64,000 bases of DNA from assembly GCF_014203225.1 (NCBI RefSeq), contig NZ_JACHIO010000001.1:372001-436000 (forward strand), written 5' to 3'. This document shows, piece after piece, positions 17,013 to 27,389 of the stretch. Position 1 is the first letter of the stretch. Every line of letters begins with the position of its first letter. Below the pieces are notes generated by a model. It saw nothing but the letters and a program-made list of their open reading frames with translations, was not told the DNA's origin and made no database searches. The translations under genes and the position numbers were made by a program. The DNA is from Granulicella mallensis. GTDB taxonomy: Bacteria; Acidobacteriota; Terriglobia; Terriglobales; Acidobacteriaceae.

Positions 17013-17873
17013 CTACCGCTCGCCCCAGCTCAACTTCGACCGCAGCACATTGAACAGCCCATTAGGATGCAGCCGCAGCAACTGGATACTGCGCTCCGAC
17101 CGCTTGCAAAGAATGCGATCCCCAAGCAGCAGCTCGACAGCCTCCTGCCCATCGACCGTGAGATAGGTCTCATGCGGCACCCCGTCGACCGAGACACAGA
17201 TCTCGGAGCTGCCAGGGACCACAATCGGCCTGATCGTCAGCAGATGCGGACAGATCGCCGTCAGCACCATGGCATCGACACTCGGGATCAGAATAGGCCC
17301 ATCCGCAGCCAGCGTGTACGCCGTCGAACCCGTCGGCGTGGAGACGATCACACCGTCCGCTCGGAAACGTGCCACATACTGGCCGTCCAGCTCGATGGCG
17401 AACTCGCCCATGCGGGCGATCGCGCCCTTCGAGAGCACGACGTCGTTCAGCGCATCCCACTGGCGAAAGAGCTGGCCATCGCGGATAAGCTCCGCGTGCA
17501 TCAGGCTGCGCGCGTCGACAATCGCTTCGCCCCTCATCCAGGCTTCAAACGTCATGTACAGCTCAGGCAGCGGCACCTCGGTCAGGAACCCGAGAGAACC
17601 GAGATTGACGCCGAGAATAGGCGTGTCCGTCTTGGCAAAGGCACGCGCAGCCGAGAGCAGGGTCCCATCGCCGCCGAGCGAGATCACGATCGAGGGCTCC
17701 AGGCAGCACATATCGGGGCGCTCGATCGCATCGTTGCTGCGGCCGACATAGGCGGCGCTCTCAGGGTCGAGGATAGAGTCGAAGTTGTTTGCCTTGAGCC
17801 ACGTCATCAACTCGGGCAGAAGGGTTTCCAACTCGGGTTTTTGCGGCTTGGAAATGATGGCGGCTATTGGCAT
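17013..17873 (-). CDS. nadK: NAD kinase
   Basis: Phosphorylates NAD to NADP. The start used is the ATG at 17873 (MPIAAIISKP), giving 286 residues, a usual length. Key blocks are GGDGT (residues 67-71), the NE/D-type LNDVVLSKG, and FRADGVIVSTPTGSTAY for NAD binding. It lies 25 bases downstream of tlyA and is probably cotranscribed with it, an order seen in many bacteria. Confidence 0.95.
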   Translation of the reverse strand: MPIAAIISKPQKPELETLLPELMTWLKANNFDSILDPESAAYVGRSNDAIERPDMCCLEPSIVISLGGDGTLLSAARAFAKTDTPILGVNLGSLGFLTEVPLPELYMTFEAWMRGEAIVDARSLMHAELIRDGQLFRQWDALNDVVLSKGAIARMGEFAIELDGQYVARFRADGVIVSTPTGSTAYTLAADGPILIPSVDAMVLTAICPHLLTIRPIVVPGSSEICVSVDGVPHETYLTVDGQEAVELLLGDRILCKRSERSIQLLRLHPNGLFNVLRSKLSWGER

Positions 17874-17898
17874 CGTCTGTAATGTCAGTGTAACCGCG

Positions 17899-18657
17899 TC
17901 AGGCAAAACGAGCGCGCAACAGAAACTCGCGGTTGCCTTCCATGCCAAGGATCGGGGAGTCGATCAGGGCCAGCGCCTCGCCTCCGAGCCCAAGCACGGC
18001 AGCCTCCACGCGGTCTACAGCAAGCTGCTGGGCCGCCGGATCGCGTACGATGCCCCCCTTGCCGACGTGCTCGCGTCCAGCCTCAAACTGGGGCTTTACC
18101 AGCACCACCGCATCGCCCGTCCAGCGACTGCCCGCAGGAGCGAGCGCGGCTACCACCGCCGGCAGCACAAGGGTCGCGGAGATGAAGCTGACATCCATGC
18201 AAAAAAAACCGATAGGCTGCGGCGCATGCTCCACCAGGGAGCCCGGCTCAAGTAGGCGCGCGTTGGTACGCTCCATCAGGGTCACACGCGGGTCGACGCG
18301 CAGCTTGTGCGCGATCTGCCCGTAGCCGGTATCGACCGCCAGCACACTGGCCGCGCCGCGCTGCAACATGCAGTCGGTAAAGCCGCCTGTAGAGGCGCCG
18401 ATGTCGGCGCAGGAGAGCCCCTCTACAGCGATCGACCAGGTCTCGAGCGCATGCTCCAGCTTGAGCCCCCCGCGCCCGACAAAGCGCATGTCATCGCCCA
18501 GCATGCGCACTACGGCCTCAGCCTCGACCGACGTTCCCGGCTTGTCGATGCGTTGCTCTTCGACCAGAACACGCCCCGCCAGAATGAGCGCCTGCGCGCG
18601 TTCGCGCGAAGCCGCCAATCCACGGTCCACCAGAAGCTTGTCCAGTCGAAGTTTCAT
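17899..18657 (-). CDS. tlyA: TlyA-family rRNA 2'-O-methyltransferase
   Basis: A 252-residue protein with an N-terminal S4 RNA-binding domain (KLRLDKLLVDRG to about residue 60) and an FtsJ-like Rossmann methyltransferase with the SAM motif DIGASTGGFTDCML. A K-D-K-E-type set is plausible (MDVSFIS, VLVKPQFE). In other bacteria TlyA methylates 16S and 23S rRNA riboses. The ATG follows a GGAGG-like site. nadK lies downstream. Confidence 0.93.
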   Translation of the reverse strand: MKLRLDKLLVDRGLAASRERAQALILAGRVLVEEQRIDKPGTSVEAEAVVRMLGDDMRFVGRGGLKLEHALETWSIAVEGLSCADIGASTGGFTDCMLQRGAASVLAVDTGYGQIAHKLRVDPRVTLMERTNARLLEPGSLVEHAPQPIGFFCMDVSFISATLVLPAVVAALAPAGSRWTGDAVVLVKPQFEAGREHVGKGGIVRDPAAQQLAVDRVEAAVLGLGGEALALIDSPILGMEGNREFLLRARFA

Positions 18658-18710
18658 GAGATCGGAGGAACATGGTCAAACCATGCCCTCATAGCACTCC
18701 TTGTTAAACT

Positions 18711-18752
18711 CCTCGCGTGTTTGCGACAAGGACAGTCCGCAAACACGCGAGG
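18711..18752. terminator. Strong hairpin between the beta-propeller gene and tlyA
   Basis: Perfect 15-bp arms (18711-18725 and 18738-18752, CCTCGCGTGTTTGCG and complement) with a 12-base loop. It lies downstream of the beta-propeller gene on the minus strand. No T-run follows, so it may be a factor-dependent terminator, a 3' stabiliser, or an operator for tlyA. Confidence 0.5.
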
Positions 18753-18794
18753 GATTCTATCGCTGATATCGAGCCGAAACTCGACGGGGGTTAT

Positions 18795-20336
18795 CTACCG
18801 TTGCGTGGTCAGAACTCGAATACCCACGCCCTGCAGAGTGATATGTGTCTCAACCGTATTATCATCGGTGCGAATAATCGTGAGGTCCTCACTGTCCGGA
18901 GAGGTGACATACACCTTGCCGGTCGGCTTACCGGCGGTCGACGCGATCGTAGCCGGATGTCCGTGCACCAGCGTGGGGTTCGCATTCGGGTCCGATGCCA
19001 GTGGCGTTGTGATGCCGCAGATCGTTGCAGTCACCGTGAACGAAGACAGACTCACGACACTGACCGAACCTTCCGTGGCAGCGCAATGCACAGGATCGGT
19101 GTTATTCACAACATAGGCCTTGGTGCCATCGCTCAACACCGAAACCATGCTCGGGTTAACACCAACGGAAACCGTCCCCAAAACCATTCCAAAGTTACTC
19201 GCATCCGTCGGATTGGCAGGATTGCAGTTCGGATTGCCCGTTGGCGAGGCGATGTTGCAAAGCGGAATGTTGATGATGGTGAGAGTGCCGGGAGTCGTGC
19301 CGTCACCTTTGCTCAGTACAGCTAGTTGGGAGTTGATCGTCGAAAGATCTGCCCAGACAGGATTCGTACCGACAGCCAAAGGAATCGTGCCAACCGAAGA
19401 ATTGGGAACCTGTACACCGGTATCCGGTGCATTGTTCACCACATTGATCACCGAAATATTGTTTGACCCCTGGTTCAGGATGAAAGCGCGCCTGGTATCG
19501 GGAGTCATCACACCATAGACCGGATTCGTTCCCACGGGAATAGTGGCCGAGGTAGCCAACTGCGTGCCTTCAATAGAGGACACTTCCCCATTGCCGCTTG
19601 CATCCTGGCTGATCGCATAAACGCGCTGCGTTCCATCGGCGCCGACCACATATCCGGGAATCTGGCCGGGAGGAAGGTTGATAGGTTGCAGCAACGACGG
19701 AGTGGGCGAGACGCTCAGTGCCGCGATCGAGGCACCGACACTCGGCAGCGTGCCTGCCTGAGTTACGAACACCGTCTCACCAGCGGTTCCCACCGAGATC
19801 GCCGACATGCTGATAGGATTTGCTCCCTCCGAAAGGGCCGTCTGCACGACGTCCTGGGTCAGCAGGGTTGTCGGATTGCCGAGCGGGAACTCATTGAAGC
19901 TTCCCTGGGGATTGACCACATATCCGGAAGTACTGACGGTCGTCGATCCACTGGTTGTCGTCGCTCCGGCGGCATTGAGCGCAAACATATTCGGATTGAC
20001 AGGGGTCGGAGCACCGCAGGGAGACGGCAGCGCTGGCGAAAGCGTCGGAAGCTGAAGGATGTTGGGCGTTGAAAGCACCGTATCGCCAGAGACATCGACA
20101 AACGTGAGCAGGCCAGGCAAAAACTGGCATGTGGCCGCGTTTGCAGGATCAGGTCCAGGATTGGAGATCGCTATAGCGTACTGACCAGATGGCTGCCCAG
20201 CGGGCCCAACCGGATTGGTAGCCGTAACGACAGGGCGGTACTGATTGCCGCAACCGCACGCAAAAACCGCCGCCGCAGCGGCTACCGTGAAGACGGCCAA
20301 CAGGTTGCGCCGCTCCTTTACTGCTGTTTGTTGCAT
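18795..20336 (-). CDS. YVTN-type beta-propeller lipoprotein
   Basis: A 513-residue exported protein. I start it at the ATG at 20336, which has GGAG 8 bases upstream and opens a signal peptide ending in AAAVFACGCG (lipoprotein Cys near 27). The body is repeats of about 45-50 residues with patterns such as VPVGTNPVYGVMTPD and IPLAVGTNPVWADLS, alternating with ISVINV or LTIINI strands. This is the signature of YVTN/lactonase-like seven-bladed propellers. Such proteins are usually surface binding or scaffold proteins, and no catalytic residues are visible. It is divergent to the DsbD-like gene. Confidence 0.85.
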   Translation of the reverse strand: MQQTAVKERRNLLAVFTVAAAAAVFACGCGNQYRPVVTATNPVGPAGQPSGQYAIAISNPGPDPANAATCQFLPGLLTFVDVSGDTVLSTPNILQLPTLSPALPSPCGAPTPVNPNMFALNAAGATTTSGSTTVSTSGYVVNPQGSFNEFPLGNPTTLLTQDVVQTALSEGANPISMSAISVGTAGETVFVTQAGTLPSVGASIAALSVSPTPSLLQPINLPPGQIPGYVVGADGTQRVYAISQDASGNGEVSSIEGTQLATSATIPVGTNPVYGVMTPDTRRAFILNQGSNNISVINVVNNAPDTGVQVPNSSVGTIPLAVGTNPVWADLSTINSQLAVLSKGDGTTPGTLTIINIPLCNIASPTGNPNCNPANPTDASNFGMVLGTVSVGVNPSMVSVLSDGTKAYVVNNTDPVHCAATEGSVSVVSLSSFTVTATICGITTPLASDPNANPTLVHGHPATIASTAGKPTGKVYVTSPDSEDLTIIRTDDNTVETHITLQGVGIRVLTTQR

Positions 20337-20550
20337 CGTTGCTCCGTGCAAAACTGCTCCTAACAAACCTTTGGGAAACCGCTCAAGCCGATGACTCGAT
20401 ATCGGGTCTATCAACATCTGATTGTAAACGAGGGGACTGTACTGTCCCATGCATAACACCATCTTCCCGTTGAAAGGCGAAATTCCGAGCTTCTGCCGAG
20501 ATGACAATGTTCGGATATTTATATCTTCCATGAGCTTCTACAATCATCTG

Positions 20551-22698
20551 ATGGATCTACGACGCTCCCTCCGTGCTCTGCCGCGCTTGGCAATGGCCAT
20601 GCTCGCTCTCATGCTTTGCGCTGCAACCCCTGCCGTACGGGCCCAGCTAACCGAAGTGGGAGATGGCGGTCCAGGGCCTGTAAAGGCCCCGCACCTCACG
20701 GTCGAACTCACAAGCCTGTCCCCGCAGGTCGCCGCTGGCGGACAGGTCCAGGCGGGCCTGGTCATCACCATCGAGGAGCACTGGCACGTCTACTGGGTCA
20801 ACGCCGGCTTCTCCGGAGAGCCGCCAAAGATCAACTGGACATTGCCTACAGGCATCACCACCGGCCCCCTCCAGTTTCCGCCGCCTTCACGGTTGCCGCT
20901 CGGCACCTTCATGGACTACGGCTACGAGGACCACGTAGCGCTGCCCTTCACCGTCACCGCCTCGCCCTCGCTGAAACCTGGCAAAGTGCATCTGGATGCG
21001 CATGTGAACTGGCTGGTATGCAGCAGCGTTTGCCTGCCGGGTAGAGCCCACCTCGGCCTTGACCTCGACGTCGCGAAAGGTCCTTTGCCGACACCGCCCG
21101 TCGTTGGCACACTTGGCGCAGCTGTCAGCAGCCTTCCCCGTCCGTTGCGCCCAGACATGAGCGTTGACGTGATCGGCGGGGCCAAAGAGGTCGTCTTCAC
21201 CCTGAAAACCGGCGGACGCGAGGCAGAAGCGGAACTTTATCCGTTCGACTCCGGCCAGATCAGCGATACCGCCGACCAGACCGTCGAGCCGCTGCCCGAT
21301 GGCATCCGCGTGCGTGTGCCGCGGGCGCACGTCTCGCCCGAGTCCGATCAGCTTACGCCCCTCCCGGCAACGATTCATGGCCTCTTCAAACTGACCGACA
21401 CCGAGGCCTACGATTTCACGGCAAAGGTCGTTCCGGGGGAAGTTCCAACCCCCACTGCCGGAGCGAAGAAAGGCACGGATACCACCGGTGCAACCAGCGT
21501 GACCCTCTTCGGCGCCATAGGTCTCGCGTTTCTCGGCGGACTAATCCTCAACCTGATGCCGTGCGTCTTCCCCGTGCTCTTCATCAAGGGCATGGCATTG
21601 GTGAACTCCTCCACGGAGGAACGTGGTCGTCAGCGAACCCATGGGCTTGTCTACACGCTGGGAATCGTCGCCTCGTTCTGGGTTGTGGTCGCCGTGCTGC
21701 TCGTCCTGCGGACAACGGGCAAAGAGCTGGGCTGGGGCTTCCAGCTTCAGTCTCCGGCGTTCGTCGCCGTTCTGGCCGGCTTCTTCTTCTTCCTCGCCCT
21801 GTCGCTCGCCGGACAGTTTGAGCTCGGACTTTCTCTCACCAGCACCGGCGGAGGCCTGGCTCAGAAGCAAGGCCTGGCAGGCAGCTTCTTCACCGGAGTG
21901 CTCGCCACCGTCGTCGCAACGCCCTGCACAGGTCCTCTGATGGGCGCGGCCATCGGCTTCGCCCTTGCACAACCGGCGTGGCTCACATTCCTCGTCTTCA
22001 CAGCGCTGGCCCTGGGTCTCGCACTGCCCTACCTCGCACTCACCATGCAACCGCAGTGGACGAAAATTCTGCCCAGGCCCGGCGCCTGGATGGAAGTGTT
22101 CAAGCAGCTCACCTCGGTGATCCTGTTCATCACTGCCATATGGCTCACCTGGGTCTTCGGACACCTCTACGCAAGCGATGGCATCGACCGCATGGTCGCG
22201 CTACTGGCCTGCTTCCTGGTGCTGGCAATTGCAGGCTGGGTGCTGGGACGCTGGCCAGCAAAGTGGGGCTCGACTATCGTCGCTGTCCTGCTGATCCTTG
22301 GAGGACTCTTCATCCCGCTGCGTAAGCCTGCGGTTGAGACGCTCATCTGGCAGCCCTATACCCAGGCGAACTTCGATGCCGCACGCGCCTCCGGCAAGCC
22401 CATCTTCATCGACTTCACCGCCGCCTGGTGCCTGAGCTGCCAGGTCAACGAACGCGCCGTTCTGCGTTCAAAGGACATCGAGTCGAAGCTCATCGACAAC
22501 CACGTCCAACTGCTCAAGGCCGACTGGACACAGTACGACCCGCAGATCACGCAGGAACTGGCTGCGGTAGGTCGCAGCGGTGTCCCCACCTACGTCATCT
22601 ACCCCGGAGGCAAGAACTCCAACGCCGATGTGCTGCCTGAGTTGCTGACCAAGGATATTGTGCTGAAAGCCATCGAAAAGGACAGCAAAACCGACTAG
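20551..22698 (+). CDS. DsbD-family thiol:disulfide reductase
   Basis: An approximately 715-residue inner-membrane electron carrier. A signal peptide leads into a periplasmic N-terminal domain (HWHVYWVN; Cys pair in VCSSVCLPG). An eight-span central domain has the redox Cys in NLMPCVFPVLFIK and ATPCTGPLMG. The C-terminal thioredoxin domain has AAWCLSCQVNERAV. It passes electrons from cytoplasmic thioredoxin to periplasmic partners such as the TlpA- and DsbA-like proteins in this window. The start is uncertain: ATGs at 20530 and 20551 are both possible, and I chose the one giving the cleanest signal peptide. Confidence 0.92.
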   Translation: MDLRRSLRALPRLAMAMLALMLCAATPAVRAQLTEVGDGGPGPVKAPHLTVELTSLSPQVAAGGQVQAGLVITIEEHWHVYWVNAGFSGEPPKINWTLPTGITTGPLQFPPPSRLPLGTFMDYGYEDHVALPFTVTASPSLKPGKVHLDAHVNWLVCSSVCLPGRAHLGLDLDVAKGPLPTPPVVGTLGAAVSSLPRPLRPDMSVDVIGGAKEVVFTLKTGGREAEAELYPFDSGQISDTADQTVEPLPDGIRVRVPRAHVSPESDQLTPLPATIHGLFKLTDTEAYDFTAKVVPGEVPTPTAGAKKGTDTTGATSVTLFGAIGLAFLGGLILNLMPCVFPVLFIKGMALVNSSTEERGRQRTHGLVYTLGIVASFWVVVAVLLVLRTTGKELGWGFQLQSPAFVAVLAGFFFFLALSLAGQFELGLSLTSTGGGLAQKQGLAGSFFTGVLATVVATPCTGPLMGAAIGFALAQPAWLTFLVFTALALGLALPYLALTMQPQWTKILPRPGAWMEVFKQLTSVILFITAIWLTWVFGHLYASDGIDRMVALLACFLVLAIAGWVLGRWPAKWGSTIVAVLLILGGLFIPLRKPAVETLIWQPYTQANFDAARASGKPIFIDFTAAWCLSCQVNERAVLRSKDIESKLIDNHVQLLKADWTQYDPQITQELAAVGRSGVPTYVIYPGGKNSNADVLPELLTKDIVLKAIEKDSKTD

Positions 22699-22727
22699 GG
22701 ACGTAGCGCGTTTTGCACATCACACCT

Positions 22728-22956
22728 GGGTGCCCCATCCTCGACGCGCGTTTTTTTGCGCGGCAGGGTGGGGTATCGTTTGTGGTAGCAAACGACCGCA
22801 CTCCTCCATTTAGGTGATGTTGCTACTACAAGCAAAAGCGGTCGTGCTTCGCACGATACCCCCGACGCAGAGCGCGCTTCGAAGATCTGTGGGGTTCGCT
22901 TAGCGTCTATACCCCACCCTGCCGCGCAAAAAACACGCGTCAAGGATGGGGCACCC
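22728..22956. repeat. Family C palindromic element (two hairpins facing each other)
   Basis: Arms of about 49-50 bp (22728-22777 and 22908-22956) are inverted copies with about three differences. Each arm is itself a hairpin: CCCCATCCTCGACGCGCG, a T-run, then GCGCGGCAGGGTGGGG. The 130-base centre also has nested inverted repeats (GACCGC/GCGGTC). It fills the gap between the convergent ends of the DsbD-like gene and purK and can act as a two-way terminator. A one-hairpin relative lies at 34248-34293. Confidence 0.88.
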
Positions 22957-22975
22957 GGATATAGCTTGTCTAAAG

Positions 22976-24049
22976 CTACCCCAACCGCCGCTGCCACTCT
23001 GCAATCACTGCTGTTTCAGACGCCGCGCACGTAAGGTGCCCCACCTTGCGCCCGGGCCGCGACTCCTTGCCATAGTCATGCCGAAACAACCCCGGAAACT
23101 GCGCCGTCTCCTCTACCGAAGGCATCGTTCCAATGCAATTCAGCATGACCGTCGGCTGGCTCTCCGTACTGCCCAACTCTATCCCAGCAATGGCACGCAG
23201 ATGATTTTCAAATTGCGACGTCTTCGAGCCTTCAATGCTCCAGTGGCCGGAGTTATGCACGCGTGGCGCCATCTCATTGGCCCGCAGCGTATCTCCCTGC
23301 ACAAAGAACTCAATCGCCAGCACACCGACGTAATCGAGCTCTTCCAGGATCTTCGTCATGTAGGCTTCAGCCTGCGCCTGGAGATCTGAAGCATGAGCAT
23401 AAGGCGCGATAGAGGTCCGCAGAATGCCGTCGCGATGATGATTTTCGATCAGCGGATAGAACACAATCTGCCCCGTCCGTCCGCGTGCCGCAATCAACGA
23501 TACCTCGGCATCGAACCGCAGCATTCCCTCGAGAATGCAAGGCACGCCGCCGATCTCTTCCCACGCCGCCGCAGCATCTTCAGGACGATGCAACCGCACC
23601 TGCCCCTTGCCGTCGTAGCCCATGCGGCGCGTCTTGAGAATCGCCGGCAGTCCGGTAGAAACGATCGCCTGCTCCAAATCCTGCAGGCTATCGACTGGCG
23701 CAAACGGCGCAGTGCCGATCCCACAGGCCTGGAAGAAACTCTTCTCCGGTAAACGATCCTGCGCAATGCCGACCGCACGCGCATTCGGATAGAGGTTCAG
23801 CCCGTGCAGCACAGCGGCATCAATGTTCTCGCTCTCGATCGTGACCAGATCGACCTGAGCCGCAAACGTCGTGACCGCTGCCGCATCGTTCAGATCGACA
23901 GCTACCACCGGCGCAACCTGTTCGGCACAATCGCCAGCCTGACCTGCGCAGACGATGTCCACGTCAAGCCGCCTGCCGGCCTCCGCCAGCATGAGCGCCA
24001 ACTGCCCGGCGCCAAGGATACCAATACGGGTTCGTGCTGTCTGTGTCAT
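22976..24049 (-). CDS. purK: 5-(carboxyamino)imidazole ribonucleotide synthase PurK
   Basis: ATP-grasp enzyme that carboxylates AIR to N5-CAIR. The 357 residues open with [20 protein letters not shown]. The ATP-grasp core has [12 protein letters not shown] and [11 protein letters not shown], with Glu/Asn metal ligands around [23 protein letters not shown]. It is the last gene of the purine operon and its start overlaps the purE stop by 4 bases. It works with PurE. Confidence 0.96.
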   Translation of the reverse strand: MTQTARTRIGILGAGQLALMLAEAGRRLDVDIVCAGQAGDCAEQVAPVVAVDLNDAAAVTTFAAQVDLVTIESENIDAAVLHGLNLYPNARAVGIAQDRLPEKSFFQACGIGTAPFAPVDSLQDLEQAIVSTGLPAILKTRRMGYDGKGQVRLHRPEDAAAAWEEIGGVPCILEGMLRFDAEVSLIAARGRTGQIVFYPLIENHHRDGILRTSIAPYAHASDLQAQAEAYMTKILEELDYVGVLAIEFFVQGDTLRANEMAPRVHNSGHWSIEGSKTSQFENHLRAIAGIELGSTESQPTVMLNCIGTMPSVEETAQFPGLFRHDYGKESRPGRKVGHLTCAASETAVIAEWQRRLG

Positions 24050-24546
24050 GCGCGCGGATTCGGGTTCTTCAAAACGGTCTTCGTCTGGGTGCTGCGAAAC
24101 TTCTCCAGCTTCACGGCGAGGGCCTTGTCTTCGAGCGCGAGAACTGCCACCGCAAACAGCGCCGCATTCTTCGCTCCCGCCGGACCGATGGCGAACGTCG
24201 CCACCGGAATGCCCGCAGGCATCTGCGCGATCGACAGCAGCGAATCCAGTCCATCCAGTGCGCGGCTCTTCACCGGAACGCCCAGCACAGGAAGGCTCGT
24301 CTTTGATGCCACCATTCCCGGCAGATGCGCTGCTCCGCCCGCGCCCGCGATGATAAGTCGCAGACCGCGATCCTTCGCGCTCTCGGCGTACTTGATCATC
24401 TTGTCCGGCGTGCGATGCGCAGATACGACCTCGGCCTCATAGCCGATGCCGAATTCGTCCAGCATCTTCGCGGCCTCTTCCATCGTCGGCCAGTCGGACT
24501 TCGATCCCATGATGATGCCGACATAGATATTTTTCTGCTTCGCCAT
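24046..24546 (-). CDS. purE: N5-CAIR mutase PurE
   Basis: Class I PurE, converting N5-CAIR to CAIR. It has 166 residues from the ATG at 24546 ([19 protein letters not shown]). Conserved blocks are [15 protein letters not shown] (His general acid) and [13 protein letters not shown]. The ATG overlaps the purN stop as TAATG, so translation is coupled. PurK follows with a 4-base overlap. Confidence 0.96.
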   Translation of the reverse strand: MAKQKNIYVGIIMGSKSDWPTMEEAAKMLDEFGIGYEAEVVSAHRTPDKMIKYAESAKDRGLRLIIAGAGGAAHLPGMVASKTSLPVLGVPVKSRALDGLDSLLSIAQMPAGIPVATFAIGPAGAKNAALFAVAVLALEDKALAVKLEKFRSTQTKTVLKNPNPRA

Positions 24547-25118
24547 TACACTCTCCAACTCTGCAGCACTTCGACGAATGCGGCCTGCTCCAACGCCTGT
24601 ACACGGTCCTTCAGACTATCCACCGTATCGTCCGGCAGCACAGCACAGCGCTTCTGCAGCACGATCGGCCCCGCGTCCACGTCTTCCGTTACCTGGTGAA
24701 TCGTGCAGCCGGTCTCGGTCACTCCAGCGGCAAGCACCGCCTCATGCACGCTCTTGTTCATCTTGCCGCCAAAGGCCGGCAGCAGCGAAGGATGCACATT
24801 GAGCAGCCGCCCGCGCCACGCCTCAACAAAAGAGGCGGAGACGATCCGCATATAGCCGATCAGCAAAACAAGCTGCACGCCCGCCTGCTGCAACGCCTCC
24901 GTTACCTGCGCGTCATACACCTCACGCGTCAATCCGGCAGGAGAAAGAAAGGCCGACGGGATGCCGTGATCCGCTGCTCGTTGCAGGATCGGGGCCGTAG
25001 CCTTATCCGACACAATCAACGCGATCTCCACGTCGAGCGTGCCGCCTTCGATGGCGTCGATGACGCCCTGCAAGGCCGTACCGCGCGTTGATCCGAGAAC
25101 ACCAATCTTCAAACTCAT
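24546..25118 (-). CDS. purN: Phosphoribosylglycinamide formyltransferase PurN
   Basis: Transfers formyl from 10-formyl-THF to GAR. The start used is the ATG at 25118 ([11 protein letters not shown]), giving 190 residues. Catalytic Asn/His lie in [10 protein letters not shown] and Asp in EDVDAGPI. The usual SNxxA phosphate loop is [10 protein letters not shown] here. It overlaps purD by 4 bases and purE by 1. Confidence 0.94.
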   Translation of the reverse strand: MSLKIGVLGSTRGTALQGVIDAIEGGTLDVEIALIVSDKATAPILQRAADHGIPSAFLSPAGLTREVYDAQVTEALQQAGVQLVLLIGYMRIVSASFVEAWRGRLLNVHPSLLPAFGGKMNKSVHEAVLAAGVTETGCTIHQVTEDVDAGPIVLQKRCAVLPDDTVDSLKDRVQALEQAAFVEVLQSWRV

Positions 25119-26437
25119 GCGGACCTCAGCGATTTCATATGTTCGACACGGCGTACAATCAACGCCACCGTACCGATGTCCGTGCGATGGAAGAACGGGC
25201 CGGGAATCTGCTGCACCACCTGCTCGCACAGCACCTCAGCTTCGGCAATGGTAGAAGCTCTGCCAACCACTGCCACCGTACGCGAGCCCGTCGCGATCAA
25301 CTGACCGTCCTTCACATCCACCGCACTCAGAAACAGCGTAACCTCCGGCGGTAACTGCGCTGGCAGCGACACCGCATCACCCTTGCGCGGCGCATCCGGA
25401 TAGCCATCGGGCACGATGTACTTGCAAACACTGGCCTCACCCGCAAAGCTCACAGTCTGTTGATCGAGCGTTTGATCCACAATCGCGCGGCACACCGCTA
25501 CAAAGTCCGTCTCCAGCAGCGACAACAGATTGAGCGACTCCGGATCGCCGAAACGTGCGTTGTATTCGATCAGCTTGACGCCGTCTTTCGTCGCCATAAA
25601 GCCACCGTACAGGATGCCCTGATATGGCGCGCCACACTCCTGCGCAAGAGCCTCCGTCACGCGCTCATTGATCGTCTGCGCCTCTGCGATATCGGCATCG
25701 GTCAGGAAGGGCAGCTTGTGGTCGGCATCAGTGTAGGTTCCCATGCCGCCGGTGTTCGGGCCCTTGTCGCCCTCGTAGGCACGCTTGTGGTCCTGCACTG
25801 CAGGCATATGCCGCAGCGTCTTGCCGTCACAGAAACTCATCAGCGAAAACTCTTCGCCTTCAATCTTCTCTTCCACTACAAAGGGATGGCCGCTCTCCAC
25901 CAATTCACGACAGAAGGCAAAGCTATCATCCTGCGACAGCAGATGATCGCCGCAGACCTTTACCCCTTTGCCGCCAGCCAGCCCATCGTCCTTGATAACG
26001 TGCCGGTTCGGAAACCGGCCGAGCACTTCCTCCAGCCCATCCAGCGACTCGAAGCGCTGAAAGAAAGGGTTACCGGGAATGTCGTACTTCGCGAGCAACT
26101 CACGCGCGAAACCTTTGCTCGATTCGATACGCGCGAGCGCCTGCGTCGGCCCGACCACAGGAATCTTCGCAGCCCACAGCGCATCGGCAATGCCCGTAGC
26201 CAGCGGCGCTTCAGGTCCGACAATCGCCAGCGTCGGCGCATGTTCTACCGCAAACGCCACAACGGCGCTGGCATCCGTGATGCTGCCAATCCCATAAGCA
26301 CCGCAGAGCTCTGCAATGCCCGGATTACGCGCTCCACTAAAGCAGATCAACTCGGGCTGTTCCGGAGAACGCGCCAGCGCAACAGCGATGGCATGCTCAC
26401 GCGCGCCCGAGCCAATGATCAGAATCTTTTCCTTCAT
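25115..26437 (-). CDS. purD: Phosphoribosylamine-glycine ligase PurD
   Basis: A 440-residue ATP-grasp GAR synthetase. It opens with KILIIGSGAREHAIA. The core has VIKDDGLAGGKGV, the GPNTGGMGTYT loop, and metal ligands in EYNARFGDPES. Length is close to the bacterial norm. Four-base overlaps with purC and purN show tight operon packing. Confidence 0.96.
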   Translation of the reverse strand: MKEKILIIGSGAREHAIAVALARSPEQPELICFSGARNPGIAELCGAYGIGSITDASAVVAFAVEHAPTLAIVGPEAPLATGIADALWAAKIPVVGPTQALARIESSKGFARELLAKYDIPGNPFFQRFESLDGLEEVLGRFPNRHVIKDDGLAGGKGVKVCGDHLLSQDDSFAFCRELVESGHPFVVEEKIEGEEFSLMSFCDGKTLRHMPAVQDHKRAYEGDKGPNTGGMGTYTDADHKLPFLTDADIAEAQTINERVTEALAQECGAPYQGILYGGFMATKDGVKLIEYNARFGDPESLNLLSLLETDFVAVCRAIVDQTLDQQTVSFAGEASVCKYIVPDGYPDAPRKGDAVSLPAQLPPEVTLFLSAVDVKDGQLIATGSRTVAVVGRASTIAEAEVLCEQVVQQIPGPFFHRTDIGTVALIVRRVEHMKSLRSA

Positions 26438-27387
26438 GCCGATAAACCCGCGATCACGGTCGCGTCCAGCGGACGCAGATCCGGCACGAACGCCGTGCCC
26501 GTAATCCTCTCGAAGAGTTGAATGTAACGCGAGGCCAACTCGGCGATGAGGTCATCAGGAGGTACCGGAAGAATTGCGTCCTTGTACGGATCGCAGCGCT
26601 CGCGAAACCACAGACGGAAGAATTCCTTGTCGATCATGTCCGGCTCCTGCCCTGCCGCGAGGCGCTCCGCATAACTGTCCGCAAGCCAGTAACGGCTGGA
26701 GTCCGGCGTGTGAATCTCGTCGATCAACAGGATCTCGCCATCGTCTCCAACACCAAACTCATACTTCGTGTCGACGAGAATCAACCCATGCTCCGCGGCG
26801 ATCTTCTGCCCAAATGCGAACAGCGCCAGCGCCTTGGCCGAACAGAACTCCCACTGCTCCGCCGTCATCCAGCCTTCGGCAACGATCTCCTGCGCCGTAA
26901 TGGGACGGTCATGCGCTGTCTCCTTCGTCGTAGGCGTAACGATGTTCTGCTGCAGCTTCTCGTTCTTGCGCATTCCCTCGGGTAGCGCATGACCGCAGTA
27001 CTGGCGCACACCCTTCGCATACTGCGTCCAGATGGAAGTATCGGTCGAGCCCGTCAGATAGCCGCGCACAACGAACTCAATCGGCAACACCCGGCACTTC
27101 CGTGCAAGCAGCGCATTCGCATGAGGGCTGCTGAGAACGTGGTTACCAACGATATGCTTCGTCGCAGCAAACCAGTGCAGCGAGGTGCGATTGAGCACCT
27201 GTCCCTTAAACGGAATCGCTCCCAGCATGCGGTCGAAACCGCTCTGCCGGTCCGTCGTGACGAGCAGCAAACGCCCATCTCCCAGGTCGTACGTATCACG
27301 CACCTTGCCGGGATACTTATCCAGCAAAGGCAGGTTGGTCTCCGTAAGGCAATACGGAATGGCGTCGATCAATCTCTGTCGTTCCAT
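26434..27387 (-). CDS. purC: SAICAR synthetase PurC
   Basis: Joins aspartate to CAIR. The 317 residues match the longer form. Blocks are KYPGKVRDTYDLGD, VTTDRQSGFDRM, FVVRGYLTGST, LVDTKYEFG and IDEIHTPDSSRYW. It begins 2 bases after purM ends and overlaps purD by 4. Its place before purD is out of pathway order, as is common in purine operons. Confidence 0.96.
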   Translation of the reverse strand: MERQRLIDAIPYCLTETNLPLLDKYPGKVRDTYDLGDGRLLLVTTDRQSGFDRMLGAIPFKGQVLNRTSLHWFAATKHIVGNHVLSSPHANALLARKCRVLPIEFVVRGYLTGSTDTSIWTQYAKGVRQYCGHALPEGMRKNEKLQQNIVTPTTKETAHDRPITAQEIVAEGWMTAEQWEFCSAKALALFAFGQKIAAEHGLILVDTKYEFGVGDDGEILLIDEIHTPDSSRYWLADSYAERLAAGQEPDMIDKEFFRLWFRERCDPYKDAILPVPPDDLIAELASRYIQLFERITGTAFVPDLRPLDATVIAGLSA

Positions 27388-27389
27388 CT

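Noticed and set aside
16757-17053. 98-codon frame inside palindrome A4
   Set aside because: It is built of the repeat arms and recurs in every family A copy on both strands. Treated as a repeat effect, not a gene.
18795-20336. Lactonase (6-phosphogluconolactonase-like) function for the beta-propeller protein
   Set aside because: Blade repeats are clear but no catalytic set can be pointed to, and a lipoprotein signal makes a cytoplasmic enzyme unlikely.
22728-22956. CRISPR-like repeat in the dsbD-purK gap
   Set aside because: The repeats are inverted, not direct, and there are only two; they form hairpins rather than a spaced array.
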